A stretch of 5,632 nt of DNA. It comes from Bacillota bacterium. Lineage in GTDB: Bacteria; Bacillota; Clostridia; Oscillospirales; Oscillospiraceae. The notes under the pieces were generated by a model. The model was not told the DNA's origin. It did not search any database and worked only from the letters and a program-made list of their open reading frames with translations. The translations under genes and the position numbers were made by a program. The stretch is from NCBI GenBank assembly GCA_023393155.1, contig JAEWML010000148.1, positions 1 through 5,632 of the forward strand, written 5' to 3'. Positions within the stretch are counted from its first letter, which is position 1, and each line of letters begins with the position of its first letter. This document shows, one piece after another, positions 4,840 through 5,632 of this stretch.

Positions 4840-5632
4840 TCAGAAAAACAGACCGGTCGGTACGAAGATATCCTCACAGGGAACCCGCTCCCAGTCAAAT
4901 TCCGCCAGCAGGCTTTCGGGGGTCTGGGGCTTGGCGGAGGGATTCAGCCCCGCGAGATACGCGAGCTTTCCGATCAGCTCCCCCGGCGTGCTGTGAGAGA
5001 GCAGCGCGTCCAGGCTCAAATCTCCGTCCCGCTTGCTCAGCCGCCGCCCGTCGGGCGACAGCAGCAATGGCACATGATAAAATTTCGGCGGCGTCAGCCC
5101 CAGCAGCTCGTAAAGATACAACTGCCGGGGCGTGGAGGACAGCAAATCGCTTCCCCTCACCACCTGCGTAACCCGCATGGACGCGTCGTCCACCACCACC
5201 GCAAGCTGATAGGCCCACAATCCGTCGGACCGGCGGAGGAGAAAGTCTCCGCAGTCCCGGGCCAGATGTTCGGCGTATGGGCCAAGATGCCCGTCCTCAA
5301 ACGCGATTTCCCGGTCGGGAACCCGCAGGCGATCAGCGGAAGGACGAATTTTGGCGCGTTCCGCTGCCTGATCGGGCGTCAAGTCCCGGCAGGTGCCGGG
5401 ATAAACCATCTGCCCGTCCTCCCGGTGGGGGGCGGAGGCGGCGCGGAGCTGGGCGCGGGTGCAAAAGCAGGGATACACCAGTCCCTTTTCCCGCAGCGTC
5501 TCCAGCGCGGCGGCATAGCGCTCTCCCCGCCCGCTCTGGTAATAGGGTGCGTCCGGCCCGCCCGCGCTGCCTCCTTCGTCCCAGAGAAGGCCCAGCGTGC
5601 GGTAATCCTCCTCCAGTTGGTCCGCACAGGAC
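4840..5632 (-). CDS. gluQ: Glutamyl-Q tRNA(Asp) synthetase, N-terminus outside window
   Basis: GluQRS activates glutamate and attaches it to queuosine at position 34 of tRNA-Asp. It is a short paralogue of glutamyl-tRNA synthetase without the anticodon-binding part. The frame runs from the window edge to the TGA at 4840-4842 and shows 263 residues. About 40 N-terminal residues, with the HIGH-type motif, lie beyond 5632. Visible are WDEGG and YYQSGRGERY near the start and the zinc motif Cys55-x-Cys57 then Tyr77-x3-Cys81 (YPCFCTR, YPGTC). VVRGSDLL (about 157-164) and the KMSKS-like LSKRD (about 198-202) follow. The protein ends soon after the catalytic domain, which separates it from full glutamyl-tRNA synthetase. 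The GTG at 5478 is internal. A short insert (GSAGGPDAP) follows WDEG. rbr lies downstream on the same strand. Confidence 0.93.
   Translation of the reverse strand, partial: SCADQLEEDYRTLGLLWDEGGSAGGPDAPYYQSGRGERYAAALETLREKGLVYPCFCTRAQLRAASAPHREDGQMVYPGTCRDLTPDQAAERAKIRPSADRLRVPDREIAFEDGHLGPYAEHLARDCGDFLLRRSDGLWAYQLAVVVDDASMRVTQVVRGSDLLSSTPRQLYLYELLGLTPPKFYHVPLLLSPDGRRLSKRDGDLSLDALLSHSTPGELIGKLAYLAGLNPSAKPQTPESLLAEFDWERVPCEDIFVPTGLFF

Noticed and set aside
4800..5171. Plus-strand frames opposite gluQ
   Set aside because: Ala/Pro/Arg-rich antisense of a conserved synthetase gene, with no recognisable motif.
1..5632. CRISPR array, insertion sequence or integrase gene
   Set aside because: No regularly spaced long repeats, no transposase or recombinase motif and no terminal inverted repeats are visible. 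The phage-like signal is limited to the repressor region.

Overview
The window looks like chromosomal DNA from an anaerobic, fairly GC-rich Gram-positive bacterium, most likely a clostridium of the Oscillospiraceae type. This is an inference. It rests on strong purine-rich Shine-Dalgarno sites, consensus sigma-A promoters, a rubrerythrin, a HemN-like radical SAM protein and GC-rich third codon positions. No marker in the window fixes the genus.

Layout, left to right. (1) Bases 1-647 hold the 3' part of a sodium/glutamate symporter gene (gltS, + strand), closed by a hairpin terminator near 685-740. (2) A structured, nested inverted-repeat element lies at 749-853. (3) A two-gene minus-strand operon follows: a 61-residue zinc-ribbon protein (1240-1425) and an orphan sigma region 4-like helix-turn-helix protein (854-1240), overlapping by one base. 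(4) A plus-strand tRNA operon, tRNA-Thr(TGT) then tRNA-Tyr(GTA), has a near-consensus promoter (1455-1483) and a strong terminator (1676-1715). (5) A divergent control region (1855-2026) separates a short, probably truncated minus-strand gene from an autocleaving XRE/S24 repressor gene (2027-2782). (6) A HemN-like radical SAM gene (2850-4103) follows the repressor on the same strand. (7) On the minus strand, gluQ (4840 to the window end) precedes rubrerythrin (4189-4782), with a strong hairpin covering the rubrerythrin Shine-Dalgarno. A bidirectional terminator (4114-4153) sits between the convergent radical SAM and rubrerythrin genes.

The most notable part is region 5. Two face-away promoters, each with a perfect TTGACA -35 and a 17-base spacer, flank three copies of ACAAG-N5-TGT spaced exactly 31 bp apart. 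One copy lies inside the spacer of the minus-strand promoter. With the self-cleaving repressor next door, this resembles a phage-type genetic switch. The gene it would control is short, ends antisense to tRNA-Tyr and looks like a remnant, so the switch may survive from an element once inserted beside the tRNA. The other genes are familiar families: glutamate uptake, oxidative-stress defence and tRNA modification. The short operon in region 3 and the exact substrate of the radical SAM protein remain functionally open.
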